Shown piece by piece: positions 37,127 through 47,900 of a stretch of DNA of 64,000 nucleotides. The stretch's first letter is position 1. Each line of letters begins with the position of its first letter. Made by a program: the position numbers and the translations under genes. The stretch comes from Lycorma delicatula (Eukaryota > Arthropoda > Insecta > Hemiptera > Fulgoridae). The notes beneath the pieces are model-generated. The model saw nothing but the letters and a program-made list of their open reading frames with translations. It was not told where the DNA came from and did no database searches. The DNA is taken from contig NC_134465.1 in NCBI RefSeq assembly GCF_047948215.1, positions 53,577,841 to 53,641,840 on the forward strand, read 5' to 3'.

Positions 37127-38431
37127 ACACACACACACAGTGTTCTTTTTTCAACCTGCTGATTGTGCATCTAAATAAACAAGAGATAAGTGGGAGCCAG
37201 GTCTGCACATCGTGATTACACCGCCTTCCCCACCACAACCTCTGCCTTTGCTGGCCACATTGGATCAGTCTGAGCTGAGCTACAGGCAATTGAACATGGC
37301 TGCTATGATCGATGCTCCCACCAAGTGTGAGTTGCAAAGTTTTGCAAACAGAAGGATGTAGCACTGCTGAAATCCATCACAGAATGAGCCTGGTGTGTGG
37401 TGAAAACTTTATCACTAATGTTAGTGTACAGGAATGGTGTAGGAAATTTAAAGAAGGGCGAACAGACGTCTATGATGAAGATGGGCAAGGACGCTAGTCT
37501 GTTGCTACTGTACACCTGGTTGAGCGTGTTGATGATTTTGTCTGTGACAAATGGAGGTTTACAATAAATGAACTTTCTGCAGAAATCCCAGAAATTTCAA
37601 CTTCTCTGTACATAATTGTGATTAAAGATCTAGGATACCAGAAAATGTGTGCCATGTTGGATCCCAAAAATGTTGAGTGATGATCACAATATTCCGGTCG
37701 ATGGCATCAGCCTTAATATTTATCACACGTTATGATAATGAGAAGGAAGAGTTTTTAAAGTCTATCGTTACTGGTGATGAAACTTGAATCCAGTATGACA
37801 ATCCAAAAACCAAAGAATAGTCTAAGCAGTGGCTGGCACTTCTTCCCCAAACAAGCCGAAAAAGTTCAAACAGACACTGAGCGACAGGAAAAAAGTGGCT
37901 ACAGTTTTTTGGGACATAAAGGTGACTTGTAGGTGTACTTTATGAAGCAGAGAACAACAATAACAAAGGAAGTTTATTGTGAATTTTTACGTCACCTCCG
38001 CAGAGCAATCCAGAACAAACGAAGAGGCATGGTCTTGTTCGGCATGGTTTTGATCCACAACAGTGCAAGGCCTCACTGTGCCAACATGACTCATTCAACT
38101 GGGAAGTTTTCAACCATCCACCATATAGTCCAGACCTAGCACTTAGCGATTTTCACCTAGTTTGAGAATTGATGGCATGGTTGGGTGGACAACACTTCAT
38201 CACCAATGAAGAACTTCAGGAGGCTGTCAAGATGTACCTTACCTCACTGGTGGCAAACTTTAAAGAGGGCATCAGGAAGCTGGTGTCATGATACAACAAA
38301 TGTCTCAGTCGTTTTGGCAATTATGTAGTAAAGTAAGTTAGATATTACTCAAATTTTAGTAATAAAATCATTTTGTTATGTCTATGTGTCTTTTTTTTAT
38401 AGCCCATTGGTGGTTGAAAAAACGGCCTTCT
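37127..38431 (+). mobile_element. decayed mariner (family C) with degenerate transposase
   Basis: Short terminal repeats share TTTTTTCAACC (left at 37147-37155, right reversed at 38413-38423), next to TA dinucleotides. The + strand frames read SCKVLQTEGCSTAEIHHRMS, then VQEWCRKFKEGRTDVYDEDG, WRFTINELSAEIPEISTSLY, DLGYQKMCAM, SIVTGDET (first catalytic Asp kept), HNSARPHC (second Asp replaced by Asn), YSPDLALSDFHL, and a C-terminus like NKCLSRFGNYV. Stops and shifts are spread throughout. It differs from families A and the 27926 element in sequence. A (CA)n run sits at its left end (37126-37139). Confidence 0.85.
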
Positions 38432-38540
38432 TATATAAATAATTACCAATATTTATATATATATCTGTATAACTTTTTGAAAAATTCAAATAATTAATCA
38501 ACTTATTGATTATCGCTATGCTAATTAAATTTTTAAAAAA

Positions 38541-38905
38541 AACTTAACCATGCAGCAACAGAAAAACCTAAAAAAAAAACTAACAGTTATAGTTGTTTTT
38601 TTTGGAGGATCCTTCATCATCAGTCAGTTCACAATTCTATAATTACATCAATGTAATTCTGTAATTACATCAAAGTAACAAAAACTGGAATGATGACGAC
38701 ATCATTCCAGTAATGGCAGTGGGAGTTCAGTTACAAATTGTATGGTTTTTTTGTTTTCTAAATTTTTAGGTTTTTAGTTTTTTTTGTTTTTGTTTTGTTA
38801 TGTAATTATAGAATTATATACAGACTGATGATGGGTGCTGCGAAAGTCGACTATTGGTATTAGTTTGTTTTAGGTTTTTCTGTTACTGTGTTTGATGGTT
38901 AAGTT
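38541..38905. mobile_element. 365-bp MITE with ~125-bp inverted ends, directly upstream of alpha-adaptin exon 1
   Basis: The left end starts AACTTAACCAT and continues ACAGAAAAACCTAAAA, ATCATCAGTC and ATTCTATAATTACAT. The right end, read in reverse, gives the same blocks in the same order. The two arms are similar but carry indels. There is no coding capacity. The outer ends sit at 38541 and 38905. It lies about 70 bp left of the presumed splice acceptor, so it may affect 5' splicing or transcript structure. Confidence 0.8.
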
Positions 38906-38913
38906 GTTATTTG

Positions 38914-38943
38914 AATATATATATATATATATATATATATTTA
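38914..38943. repeat. (TA)n microsatellite
   Basis: An uninterrupted TA tract lies between the MITE and the pyrimidine tract of the presumed acceptor. It produces the I-Y-I-Y low-complexity translations seen across the exon in the wrong frame. Confidence 0.9.
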
Positions 38944-38960
38944 TTTATTGTTTTATTAAT

Positions 38961-38987
38961 TTTTTTATTTCTAGGAAGGAGGGCAAA
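38961..38987 (+). promoter_or_regulatory. probable 3' splice site and short 5' UTR before the alpha-adaptin start codon
   Basis: A T-rich tract runs into CTAG at 38971-38974, then GAAGGAGGGCAAA precedes the ATG. This has the form of an acceptor followed by 13 bp of leader. It implies an upstream non-coding exon that I cannot place with confidence. Confidence 0.55.
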
Positions 38988-39051
38988 ATGCCTGCAGTCC
39001 GTGGAGATGGAATGCGAGGACTCGCTGTCTTCATATCGGACATCAGGAATT
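38988..39051 (+). CDS. AP-2alpha: alpha-adaptin coding exon 1 (residues 1-21 and first base of codon 22)
   Basis: The ATG at 38988 opens MPAVRGDGMRGLAVFISDI, followed by RN, which is the invariant amino terminus of alpha-adaptin. I chose this start because the family begins here and the sequence upstream does not match. The donor is GTGAGTAAG at 39052, splitting a Cys codon after its first base. A pyrimidine-rich tract ending TTTCTAG at 38974 lies 13 bp before the ATG and looks like a splice acceptor. The exon therefore probably starts at 38975 with a short stretch of 5' UTR, and the transcription start lies further left. A MITE (38541-38905) and a TA-repeat lie directly upstream, inside that presumed 5' intron. 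Confidence 0.95.
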
Positions 39052-39384
39052 GTGAGTAAGATTTGTTTTTTTAATTTCCCCATGTGCATTTCATTTTATA
39101 CTTTTTCTCATTTATTTGTAATTAATGTTTTTTTCTGAATTTTTTATGCATATTCAATTTATTTTCTTTCTTTTACTTATTAAATTGAAATTGCTTTATT
39201 TATTTAAACTTTAAAGTGTTACACTTTTCATTAATTATTATTTCTAACTTAAGGTTTTAGAAAATGCTTTTGTAATAGTTGTGGAAATATTTTATAGGAA
39301 AATGCCTATTTATTTTGTATACTTTGGCAACTACAAACTGGTTATGCATAATTACAGTTTGCCTCCATTTGTTAGTGTTTTTGA

Positions 39385-39500
39385 TGATAAAGAATTTTGT
39401 AACGTAAAAAAAAAATTAGTTTGGGTAGGATTTAAACCCAAAACCTTCCAAATCGAAAGGAAAAAATGTTACCCCCTTAAAAAATGTTACTTTGAAGGTG
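39385..39500 (-). mobile_element. decayed tRNA-derived SINE, - strand
   Basis: The reverse strand carries AGGGGGTAACATTTTTTCCTTT and then TTGGGTTTAAATCC, which aligns with the A box to B box stretch of the SINE at 4400 (AGAGTGGTAGCATCTCGGCC, later CGGGTTCAAATCC). The ATTTTT...ACGT.ACAAAA body segment also follows. It lies in the first coding intron of alpha-adaptin, antisense to it. Confidence 0.6.
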
Positions 39501-39509
39501 GCAGTATGA

Positions 39510-42500
39510 GAGAATTACAAGCACGTAAAAGTTAAGTGGAGGAAGACTGGGGAGACTTATTTTGTGCTAGCAAGTTAAAAAATTTGCTGGTATGCTAAAT
39601 GCTAATGATTTTAAGACCATCATTTTATAGATTTATTGTTTTCATGATTAGTAGCATTTTTCAAGTTATTCAATGGGAAAGTAACTACACATCTGTAAAT
39701 GATTTAAATTTTGTGGCGTGAATGAGAAAACGGAATCGTTAAGTTAATAAAATATTCCAGAAGAACATTTAAATTCACTGTTTCAAATTTAAATTCACTG
39801 TTCTTGATTCTATGTATGTGTCGTAGTGTGTTTTAAACAAAAGTAAACGATGACTTTGTTTTACATTTAAATGTTATGTTTCTGTGTGTAAAGTTCATAA
39901 ATATTTCTTAATATTTTTATTGTTATAACCTGTTAAGTTTAGCTGCTTTAAATTAATAATATTTGAAATTACACACTCGCATAAATATAAAATGCAGAAC
40001 TGGTAATAAGAAATCAAATTAGTAAACAAACAGGCATTAGTAAACAGAGTATTTGTAAATTTGGAACTCCTGAGCCTTTATGATATTGTAGAAAAAAAAC
40101 GGGGGAAATATATGTAATATCTATCATACCTTCTCTTAAAAGTAACAGTAACTTAGTCTACCCAACATTTCTACTCTGCTTTCACTGGTTGTTATAATTT
40201 TTTTGTTAAACTAAACCTAATTAAAAAAAGTTGTGGATTGAAAAATTAAAAGAATAAAAATGATTTTAATGGAAAATTTAATGTTTAGCTTATTAAACAA
40301 TGGATATATATTTTGTTAGATCAACTGTTATCAAGTGATCAGGAAAGTAAATGAAACGACTTTAAATATGCTTATATCCACTTAATTTCAATTTTAATAA
40401 ATTCCATAAAATATTTATAATTTGGAATTATTTTATTAAACTGAATAATTATATTTTTTTATTCATCAGTTGTAGAATTTTTGTATCTTTTATCTTTACT
40501 CCTTCCTCTGCCATCTGATTTTATTCTTCTTTTGAGGTCTTTTGGTATGCATTTTATTAATCAGCCAGTTTATTTTTGTATTGTTTGTATCTCAGTTTTG
40601 GCAGTCGCTTCCTTCAGTGACAGATTATTTGGCATAGTAATTTTAATTTATGTAGTTGTTTTTAGTCTTTCTTTTAAGTTTAATTGTTCTCTGTATGTTG
40701 AAGTTTTTTCATTGTTTGTTGTATTTTTGTAATTCATAACTGTTTTACAGTTATCAGTTTACCTTTCAGAAAGACCCATACTGCACATTTTGTAGTACAG
40801 TTGGATACTTCTTCATTTCTATTGCCAAAAAATTAAATCAATGAATAAAATTTTCCTTTTGAAATCCCCATTCCATGTGGCTGTTTAATTTTTAAAGATA
40901 AAACCGTATTTGATTTAATCTTTTCATGTATATAGTTGTTCAGGTACATTGTGTTCAATGTAAAATTATGAAATCAACAATATTATTACTATTCCATATA
41001 TTTAATTGTATTAATCATCACACCCTCTAAACCCAATTAAAAATTTGTAAGGTTTTCCTGTAGGAACCCTTTAAACTCTGTTTTAGATTGGACTGTTTCG
41101 CCATGTTGCAGTTCTGTTGGTGGATCATTCCTTTCCATGATTGATCCTCTTCCTTTATCATTAAATCCATATTTCCCATTTTGGGTTTTGTGACTAGATT
41201 AGTTTCTGGAATTTCCATATCAAGAACATGGGATTTTGGGATGCTGCCCTGTCAACTACTATGAACATATTGACTGAAGTGCTTTGGGTCTAAAGTTTGG
41301 CCTCATAATTTCTTCAATGTATGTAATATAATTCAAATTTTTATGCGAGATCTTATTTGGTATAACTCAAATTTTTTAGGAATTGAATTTAATAAAATAA
41401 AATGTTTCTTCATTGAATTAAAAAAATTGCAGAAGAAAGACATAATTATGAATTTATCAGCATAAATTAGAAATGCTGATTTCCATGGCATAATGTTTGT
41501 TAATCGGCTTTATTTGGAAGGTTCCAATCTCGATACAAATTCTTTTATGTATCTCTCAATTCCCATTAGAATTCTCTTAGAGAAGCATTGAGTTTTAGTA
41601 GTGAATTAATTACCTTAAAAAACAGTATAACTTGATACTTGTTTAAAACATTTTTAATTACTATAAATAAGTTATCAAGTGCCCCTCACAAGCCTATGGG
41701 TTATTTGGAATTTGAAGAATTTCCAAATTCTGGGAATTTTTGGAATTTGAACTGAATTTGAAGAAGATTTAAAAATGTTTAGCATTAACTGATATTTTTG
41801 TAATCATCATCTATCTAGATTATATGCTCTTAGAAATCATCTGGTTTTCTTTTTTTCTTGCTTTTAATGTATATATACTTTTGAGATTTTGTAAAGTTAG
41901 TAATGTGGAGGAATCTTCTTATTTATGTTTTTAAAAAAATAAGTTAAGTACACTTTCTGCTTTGTTGATCTGAAAAGATTTTTTTTATAACTTTTATTTA
42001 TCGTTCTTTTTTTGTGTTTGGGTAGATTGGATTACATTATTTATTGATAATAAAAATGAGGAAAATGTTATTTACTTCTATCATGTTTTGAAAAAAATAA
42101 AAGTAATAAAAGTAGGCATGAAGGTTGAATTGAGATGATATACACGTTTTGCAATCAAAATTGTATCTCACATGTATTCTGAGGAGTAAAAAACTGTTAA
42201 TTTTTCTTAAATTTGTAATCTTGCTAAAATAATTACATTATGGACTTGCTGTAATACTGTATTACTGTAATTAGTTAAATTATAGTTTGTTTTTGTTGTT
42301 AGTTTTTTATGGAAAAAACCAAGTATATTAAATAATTGTATTCTGTTTTTCTTAAAATTATCATTCACAATAACTTCAAATACAGGAAAAAATATATGAT
42401 ATTTCTTTCCTCAATGTTTAATTATAGAAATACTATTTCATTAAGAATGAGGTCAACTCAGAATATTTTTGTTCATCTTTAATATTGCATTAGTTTATTA

Positions 42501-43622
42501 ACATTTCAGTTTATAAGCTTATCTTATAAATTGAATTAAAGACACAATATGCATTATTATTTTTTTATTTACTTTCATTTTTATATGAAGAAAAGTAATT
42601 TACTCTAAAAGTAACATATAATTCATACATCAAAAACATGTGAAAAATACAAATATAATATGTTTAATCCATTCAGATATATTCATAATATTGACAAATA
42701 CAAAACGTAAGTATTAGAGTACAATATCAATATAATGCTAATGAAGCTGGAGTTAAAGAAACTTAAGTACCTTAAGTCTATATTATCAGTAATGAATTCA
42801 TGTAAGTTTCTTGCACTATGGAATGAATTTGTAGAGGAATAGTACTGTCCCTCTATTTACAGAAGAAACAAAAATAAACCATTACTATTGTATTCATTAC
42901 AATAACAAGAAAATGCATCAACTTATTCTTTCAAAAATTTTCTGAACAGACTGATCCTTACTGGTCAAGATGTACATACATCATTACAGAACAAACAGTG
43001 TAATATCTCCAGACCATCAAGTCACAAGTTTCTATAAAGTAAATTCCAGGAATGCTTTTAAAAGTTGTGAGAACATTGGTAAAATTTGTAGCTTTTGTAA
43101 TAATTTTTATTAATGTAGATACTTTTTATAGAATAAAATGATATTCTGGAAATGTTTTGAAACCCCCTTGTATATTTGTATGTGTGTGTGTGTTTATAGT
43201 AAGCCTATTTTATTGCTTGCAAGTTATGAATAGTGACTTTCAACTAACGGTACATCACATCCTTGTGGACTGTGTCTGTTATAAAACATTATGCCGGAAG
43301 TTTAAACTAGGGGTAACATCCTAAATATCTTAGAAAACAATTTATTGATTGTCTTGTGCTTTGTTAAAGCCATGCATCTTAATTCAGAAATTTAATTATT
43401 CATTTTTTTTTCTATTAATCTTTTTTGTCCATTTATGCAATTTGTCACATGCCAGATGATAATTTTGTTCATTTTTGTTACATTTTTAATTTGTATTTCA
43501 TTGTGGTTTTATTTTGCTTTTTGCATTCGTCTTACAGGATTTTTCCATCTATGCTATATTTTTATATTACTGTTATTTAGGTTTTGTTAATTTGTAATAT
43601 TTATTTTTTTGTATAATTACTA

Positions 43623-43662
<40 letters not shown>

Positions 43663-44640
43663 TAATAATTGTGTTTGGATGCTGATGATGACACTTCATT
43701 GTGTGCTCAGGAATAAAAAATGGTGTCATGATTAAAAGGATTTGTATGATTTATTTAACTATGCTTTGATTATTTATTTTGCAGAGTGTGTAGGTTGTGT
43801 ATTTAAAAATGATTGAAGGAAGTTCTTTTAGAAGTTGTTTTTGAAACTGTTATAATTTGAATGTTAAGTTACAGATTTTTTTTATCATTTAACTGAAAGT
43901 CTGGTGTGTGTGTTTTTTGGTGGTGTTGGTTATTTTTAAACAAACTGATAAAGCAATCTCTGTCGGTAGTTATGTTATTTTATACTTAGGGAGGAGGAAT
44001 TTTGTATCTGTTTTTTTTCTTTAACAGCAAATGATATTAAGTTACTTTGACTGTTGCATTAAAATTATTAATAAATATAAAATAAACCCATTGTAAATTA
44101 CTGGTTTCTGGATTACAAGGAGGATAAATATACCAGTTCAACTTATTATCCTTCCTTCTATAGTAATTGAATAATGAATAAGCTTTGATATTTTATGCAT
44201 ACGGTTTTATAATATACATCTGATTATCCCATCAATTTTTAATTTTTATATATTTGTTCATGTTGGCAACTTAAAAAGAATTAATGAATTTGAATAATTA
44301 GAGAAGCGTTTTATATTCCTTAATTTTTTATCTCGGTTATTTGAATAGTTTGATTCATTCTTTTCTGTGCCAATCTGTGTGCCACTTAGATACTTTATAA
44401 CATCCTTAATCTTAAGTTACCTATTTCATAAATTGTAATCATCTTTTCCTTTACAGTTTTTACTTACTGCGCTTCCTTTTATTAATGTTTTATACCTTCA
44501 TACTTGATCTACCAGCTTTGCTGTTTATACTCTGAATTCATCTAATTTTTCAATATTTTCTTGTAACACCACATTAATATTGTTTGCTTTTTTATCTGTA
44601 GTCTTTGTTTAGCAAATTGGCTGCACTTATTTTTTTTAAT
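39510..44640. other. first coding intron of alpha-adaptin, left part: AT-rich, no recognised genes
   Basis: A (TA)n(CA)n microsatellite lies at 43624-43662. A - strand frame at 41027-41218 (DQSWKGMIHQQNCNMAKQSN) sits in a less AT-rich patch and vaguely resembles the end of a LINE protein, but I cannot confirm it. A + strand hydrophobic frame at 40481-40732 is probably chance. Confidence 0.45.
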
Positions 44641-44649
44641 GCAAAATAA

Positions 44650-44910
44650 TTTTCATGCGTTACAAGTCCTTGTTGTACAGTACTTCCAAAGTTCAAATCA
44701 TAGTAAAGGCAATACTTTTATATGAATCTGAATTCTAGATCATGAATACAGGTGTTGGTGGTTGGGTTTTAATTGAAGCACACATCTCAGGAATAGTTGA
44801 CCTAAGTTTGTACAAGACTGCACTTAATTTACATTCATACATATCGTCTGAAGTAATATGTTACAGTGGTTTCAGAGGCTACACAGAAGAAAAAGAGAAA
44901 ACACCAGTAT
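44650..44910 (+). mobile_element. decayed SINE copy
   Basis: AAAGTTCAAATCATAGTAAAG near 44690-44710 corresponds to the B box region of the neighbouring SINE, and 44721-44910 matches its body (GGTGGTTGGGTTTTAATTGA, CACACATCTCAGGAATAGTT, ACATTCATACATATCGTC). It is older and more diverged than the copy at 45031. Confidence 0.75.
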
Positions 44911-45030
44911 CTTGTAACCTTTCATCTTTAATGCTATCTGTTAGTCACTGATAGAACTGTTTGTAGAAATAGTGAATGTTATATTCAAATGGTGTGGTAC
45001 CAGTCATCCAGATCCGACGCAAAAACCAAC

Positions 45031-45335
45031 TGGGTTGGTCTAGTGGTGAACGTGTCTTCCCAAATCAGCTGATTTGGAAGTCGAGAGTTGCAGCGTTCAA
45101 GTCCTGGTAAAGCCAGTTATTTTTACACGAACTTGAATACTAGATTATGGATACCGGTGTTCTTTGGTGGTTGGGTTTCAATTAACCACACATCTCAGAA
45201 ATGGTCGAACTGAGAATGTAAAAGACTACACTTCATTTACACTCATACATATCATCTTCATTCATCCTCCGAAGTATTATCTGAACGGTAGTTACCAGAG
45301 GCTAAACAGGAAAAAGAAAAAAAGATCCGACGCAA
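45031..45335 (+). mobile_element. tRNA-derived SINE, well preserved
   Basis: The head GGTCTAGTGGTGAACGTGTC (A box region) and B box GCGTTCAAGTCC (45093-45104) are tRNA-like. The anticodon region is replaced by an 18-bp palindrome, CCAAATCAGCTGATTTGG (45060-45077). The body follows to TACCAGAGGCTAAACAGG and an A-rich end (45311-45325). It lies in tandem with the older copy at 44650, about 400 bp apart, inside the first coding intron. Confidence 0.85.
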
Positions 45336-45339
45336 ATTT

Positions 45340-46050
45340 AATTCTTCTAACGTTAGCATTTAATCTTTAGAATTACTCGGTATGATGTAAGAAAATAAAT
45401 GAGGAGGTTGAATGAAAAATACACCTACTGCTTAAAAGGGAAATCAAGGGGAGAATAGGATGCCTCACTGTTAATGCTCATACAGAATGTACATAACCAG
45501 TACTGATATAACGTGCTGTACTCCTTATAAACGTTTTTATCAATTAATCTCTTAATACATCTTTAATATTTGGTGGTACCTTTTCTTTTCTTCTTAAGTG
45601 CTTTCTTGAAACTATGTAAACCTGCTTCTGATGTTTTTTTATTTTATCCATCATTTCATCCATTTTGCAAATTTTACTAATTTCATAAGGCTTGTTTCAA
45701 AGGCATAGGTAATAATAAATTAACCTACCTAAATTAATAATAAATTTATTAATTTTCAAAATTAAAATTTTTATATTATCTAAAAAATATTCACTATTAT
45801 AATATAACTTAATACATATATTTATTTCACAAATCGTGAAAAATATAATTACCTGGGTGGAGTCTTGGAATTATTTTCTTATATGTAAAAAACAATTCTT
45901 CATACTAATATAAATATTAAGTTTCCAATTGTGGCAGTAAACAATAGTTTACAGCCACAATCTGAAACTTACGTATAAGAAAATAGTTTTTCCAGATTTT
46001 GATCTTTCATGATCCTCTCTAATAAAAAAAGAAAAAAAAAACCAGTTGTA
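45340..46050. other. intronic AT-rich spacer
   Basis: No gene recognised. At 45915-45990 the phrases GTTTCCAATTGTGGC..TTTACAGCCACAA form a loose inverted repeat. Confidence 0.45.
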
Positions 46051-46052
46051 CC

Positions 46053-46083
46053 ATATATGCGCGCGCGCACACACACACATACA
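46053..46083. repeat. alternating purine-pyrimidine tract (AT, GC and AC dinucleotides)
   Basis: ATATAT, GCGCGCGC and ACACACACAC run together for about 30 bp with strict alternation, a composition known to favour Z-DNA. The mariner at 46082 starts at its right edge, using TA at 46080-46081. Confidence 0.85.
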
Positions 46084-47386
46084 TGAGGTCTGTTCAGAAA
46101 ATAATCGAACCCCTTTTAATTACATGCCAATGGAGATATTTAGTGTCATGCGGTTGGCAGTATTGTGTTCTGCATAACCTCCTCTGTAACCAAATGTTCT
46201 TGGATAATTGATGTCGCTTTTAGTTTTCGTGTTATTGTTATTTAAGTACAACGTGTTCAAATGTTAGTAGCGATTTTACGGAGCAACAAATTACAATGTA
46301 AAATTATGCGTAAAACTGGGGAAAACTTTCACTAAAACTTCAACTTTTGAAACAAGCTTACGGAGATGATGGCTGCTTACGGAGGTGGGTTGTACGCAAT
46401 GTTAGGAATGGTTTTCAGTATTGAAAAGTGGTTGTCAGTTGATCGAAGATGACGCTCGACGAGGAAGTCCTTCACTTCAACTGATGACACCCGCTTCAGG
46501 TGATTCAAAAACAATCTGGTGCGTGCAAATCGCCGATTGACTGTCAGTGAACTTACAGAAGAGGTTAGCATCTCAATCGGATTATGCCATGACATTTTGA
46601 CTGAAAAATTGAACATGTATCGAGTTGCAGCAAAATTTGCTCCTCGTTGGATGACCAAATCGCAGAAAGAACATCTAATGGATGTTTGTCGGCAACTTCT
46701 TAAACAAGTCGGTGCTGATGAAGAAACATTCACACAAAGGATTATAACAGGAAATGAAAGCCGGGCTTGCAGCTACGACATTGAAACAAAAGTTCAATCA
46801 TCGCTATGGATCGGCAAAGGATCTCTATATCCCAAGAACAAGCACGTCAGTCTTGATCCGATGTCAAAGTGATGCTCTCAGCTTTTTTGTTTTTGATGAA
46901 ATTGTGCATTTTGAATTCTTTCTCAAGGTGAAACAGTAAACCATGCGTACTATCAAGGCGTTTACGTGAAAAAATCCGCAAAAAGAGACCGACAGTTAAG
47001 ACGACACAAGTCATAGTTTCTTCACCACGACAATGCGCCCGTACACTCAGCTTTGTCAATTTTGTGTGAGGCAGGATAGATGACTGTCCTCCCTCAGCCT
47101 ACTTACTCGCCATACTTTGTTCCTTGCGATTTTTTCTTATTTCCGAAATTAAAATCGGTGATGTTAGGTCTCAAAACGCCCTTTTGAAAATAAAGAAATC
47201 AATAGTCTCAAAACACCGTTGACATTAAAGCAAATAAATTTGTCACAAACTTAAAGGACATTTCAAGTAAAGCTATCCAGGACTGCTTCACGAAGTGGAA
47301 ACACTGCTGGGAAAAGTGTGTGAATAGGGGAGGAAAGTACTTTGAAGGGAACAAGCATCAGTAATCTGTAAAATTAATAAAAGACC
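46082..47386 (+). mobile_element. mariner (family A), nearly full length, right terminal repeat lost
   Basis: The left end GAGGTCTGTTCAGAAAATAA matches the element at 19664. The transposase reads LVRANRRLTVSELTEEVSIS, GLCHDILTEKLNMYRVAAKF, ITGNESRACSYDIETKVQSS (first catalytic Asp changed to Asn), then after frameshifts FLHHDNAPVHSAL (second Asp kept), PCDFFLFPKLKS (third Asp kept) and WKHCWEKCVNR...YFEGNKHQ. Sequence corresponding to the right terminal repeat is missing after GTAAAATTAATAA, where a different repeat begins. The copy is inactive. It lies in the first coding intron of alpha-adaptin, in sense orientation. Confidence 0.85.
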
Positions 47387-47389
47387 TTA

Positions 47390-47900
47390 CATATGGTATG
47401 ATTTAGGTCTGCTTTTTGGTTGATATCTGCCCCAATTGGTCAAGAGGACAGATGAATAAAAATGAATCATATCTTGAATAAAGGATAGGTAAACTTTTTC
47501 ACATAATTTAATGTCCCTCAGGAATTTTCAGTTTGTTTCTGATTCTATTTGGTCTTATTTAACCTCTCGTGAAGAGGTGGGAGAAAAACCTTTTTTTTCT
47601 TTTTTGTATTATTTGGACCTGGTCGCATTCTTGACCTAATTAGATGATTCTGTTACATAGTATGATATTTTGATTATACGTTTGGGCAGTTTCATTCTTG
47701 AGTGGGGGATAATAACCGTAATTTTTTCACTGTTTTTAATTAGTTGTCTTCAGACTGAATTAACTGATTTTTATGAACAGTGAAAACGGGTCATTGGTAC
47801 TATTTAATTTTGGTTACAATTGATCAAAGAAGTAGGGAAATACAGTTGCTATATTATGTCATGTATCTCCAAACTTTTAATAAAAAAAATAGATTTTATT
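47390..47900 (-). repeat. dispersed non-coding repeat, related to 18391-18760
   Basis: Reverse-strand matches to the 18.4-18.7 kb repeat: TCAATTGTAACCAAAATTAA at 47799-47822 and a G/C-bearing AAAGGTTTTTCTCCCACCTC segment near 47572-47600, comparable to AAAGTTTTTTGTCGCCGCCC at 18426. Block order differs, so the relationship is partial. It abuts the broken right end of the mariner. Confidence 0.45.

Noticed and set aside
38911..39138. 75-residue frame crossing the first alpha-adaptin coding exon
   Set aside because: Wrong frame; starts in a TA repeat and reads through the exon and its donor site.
40481..40732. Membrane protein frame of 83 residues
   Set aside because: Hydrophobicity follows from T-rich DNA; no conserved features or splice signals.
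41027..41218. 63-residue - strand frame as a gene
   Set aside because: Possibly LINE debris, but no motif is clear enough to call and no flanking homologous sequence was found.
43624..43662. TA/CA tract as a regulatory element
   Set aside because: Ordinary compound microsatellite with no other supporting signal.
46377..46733. 118-residue - strand frame
   Set aside because: Antisense shadow of the mariner transposase read on the + strand.
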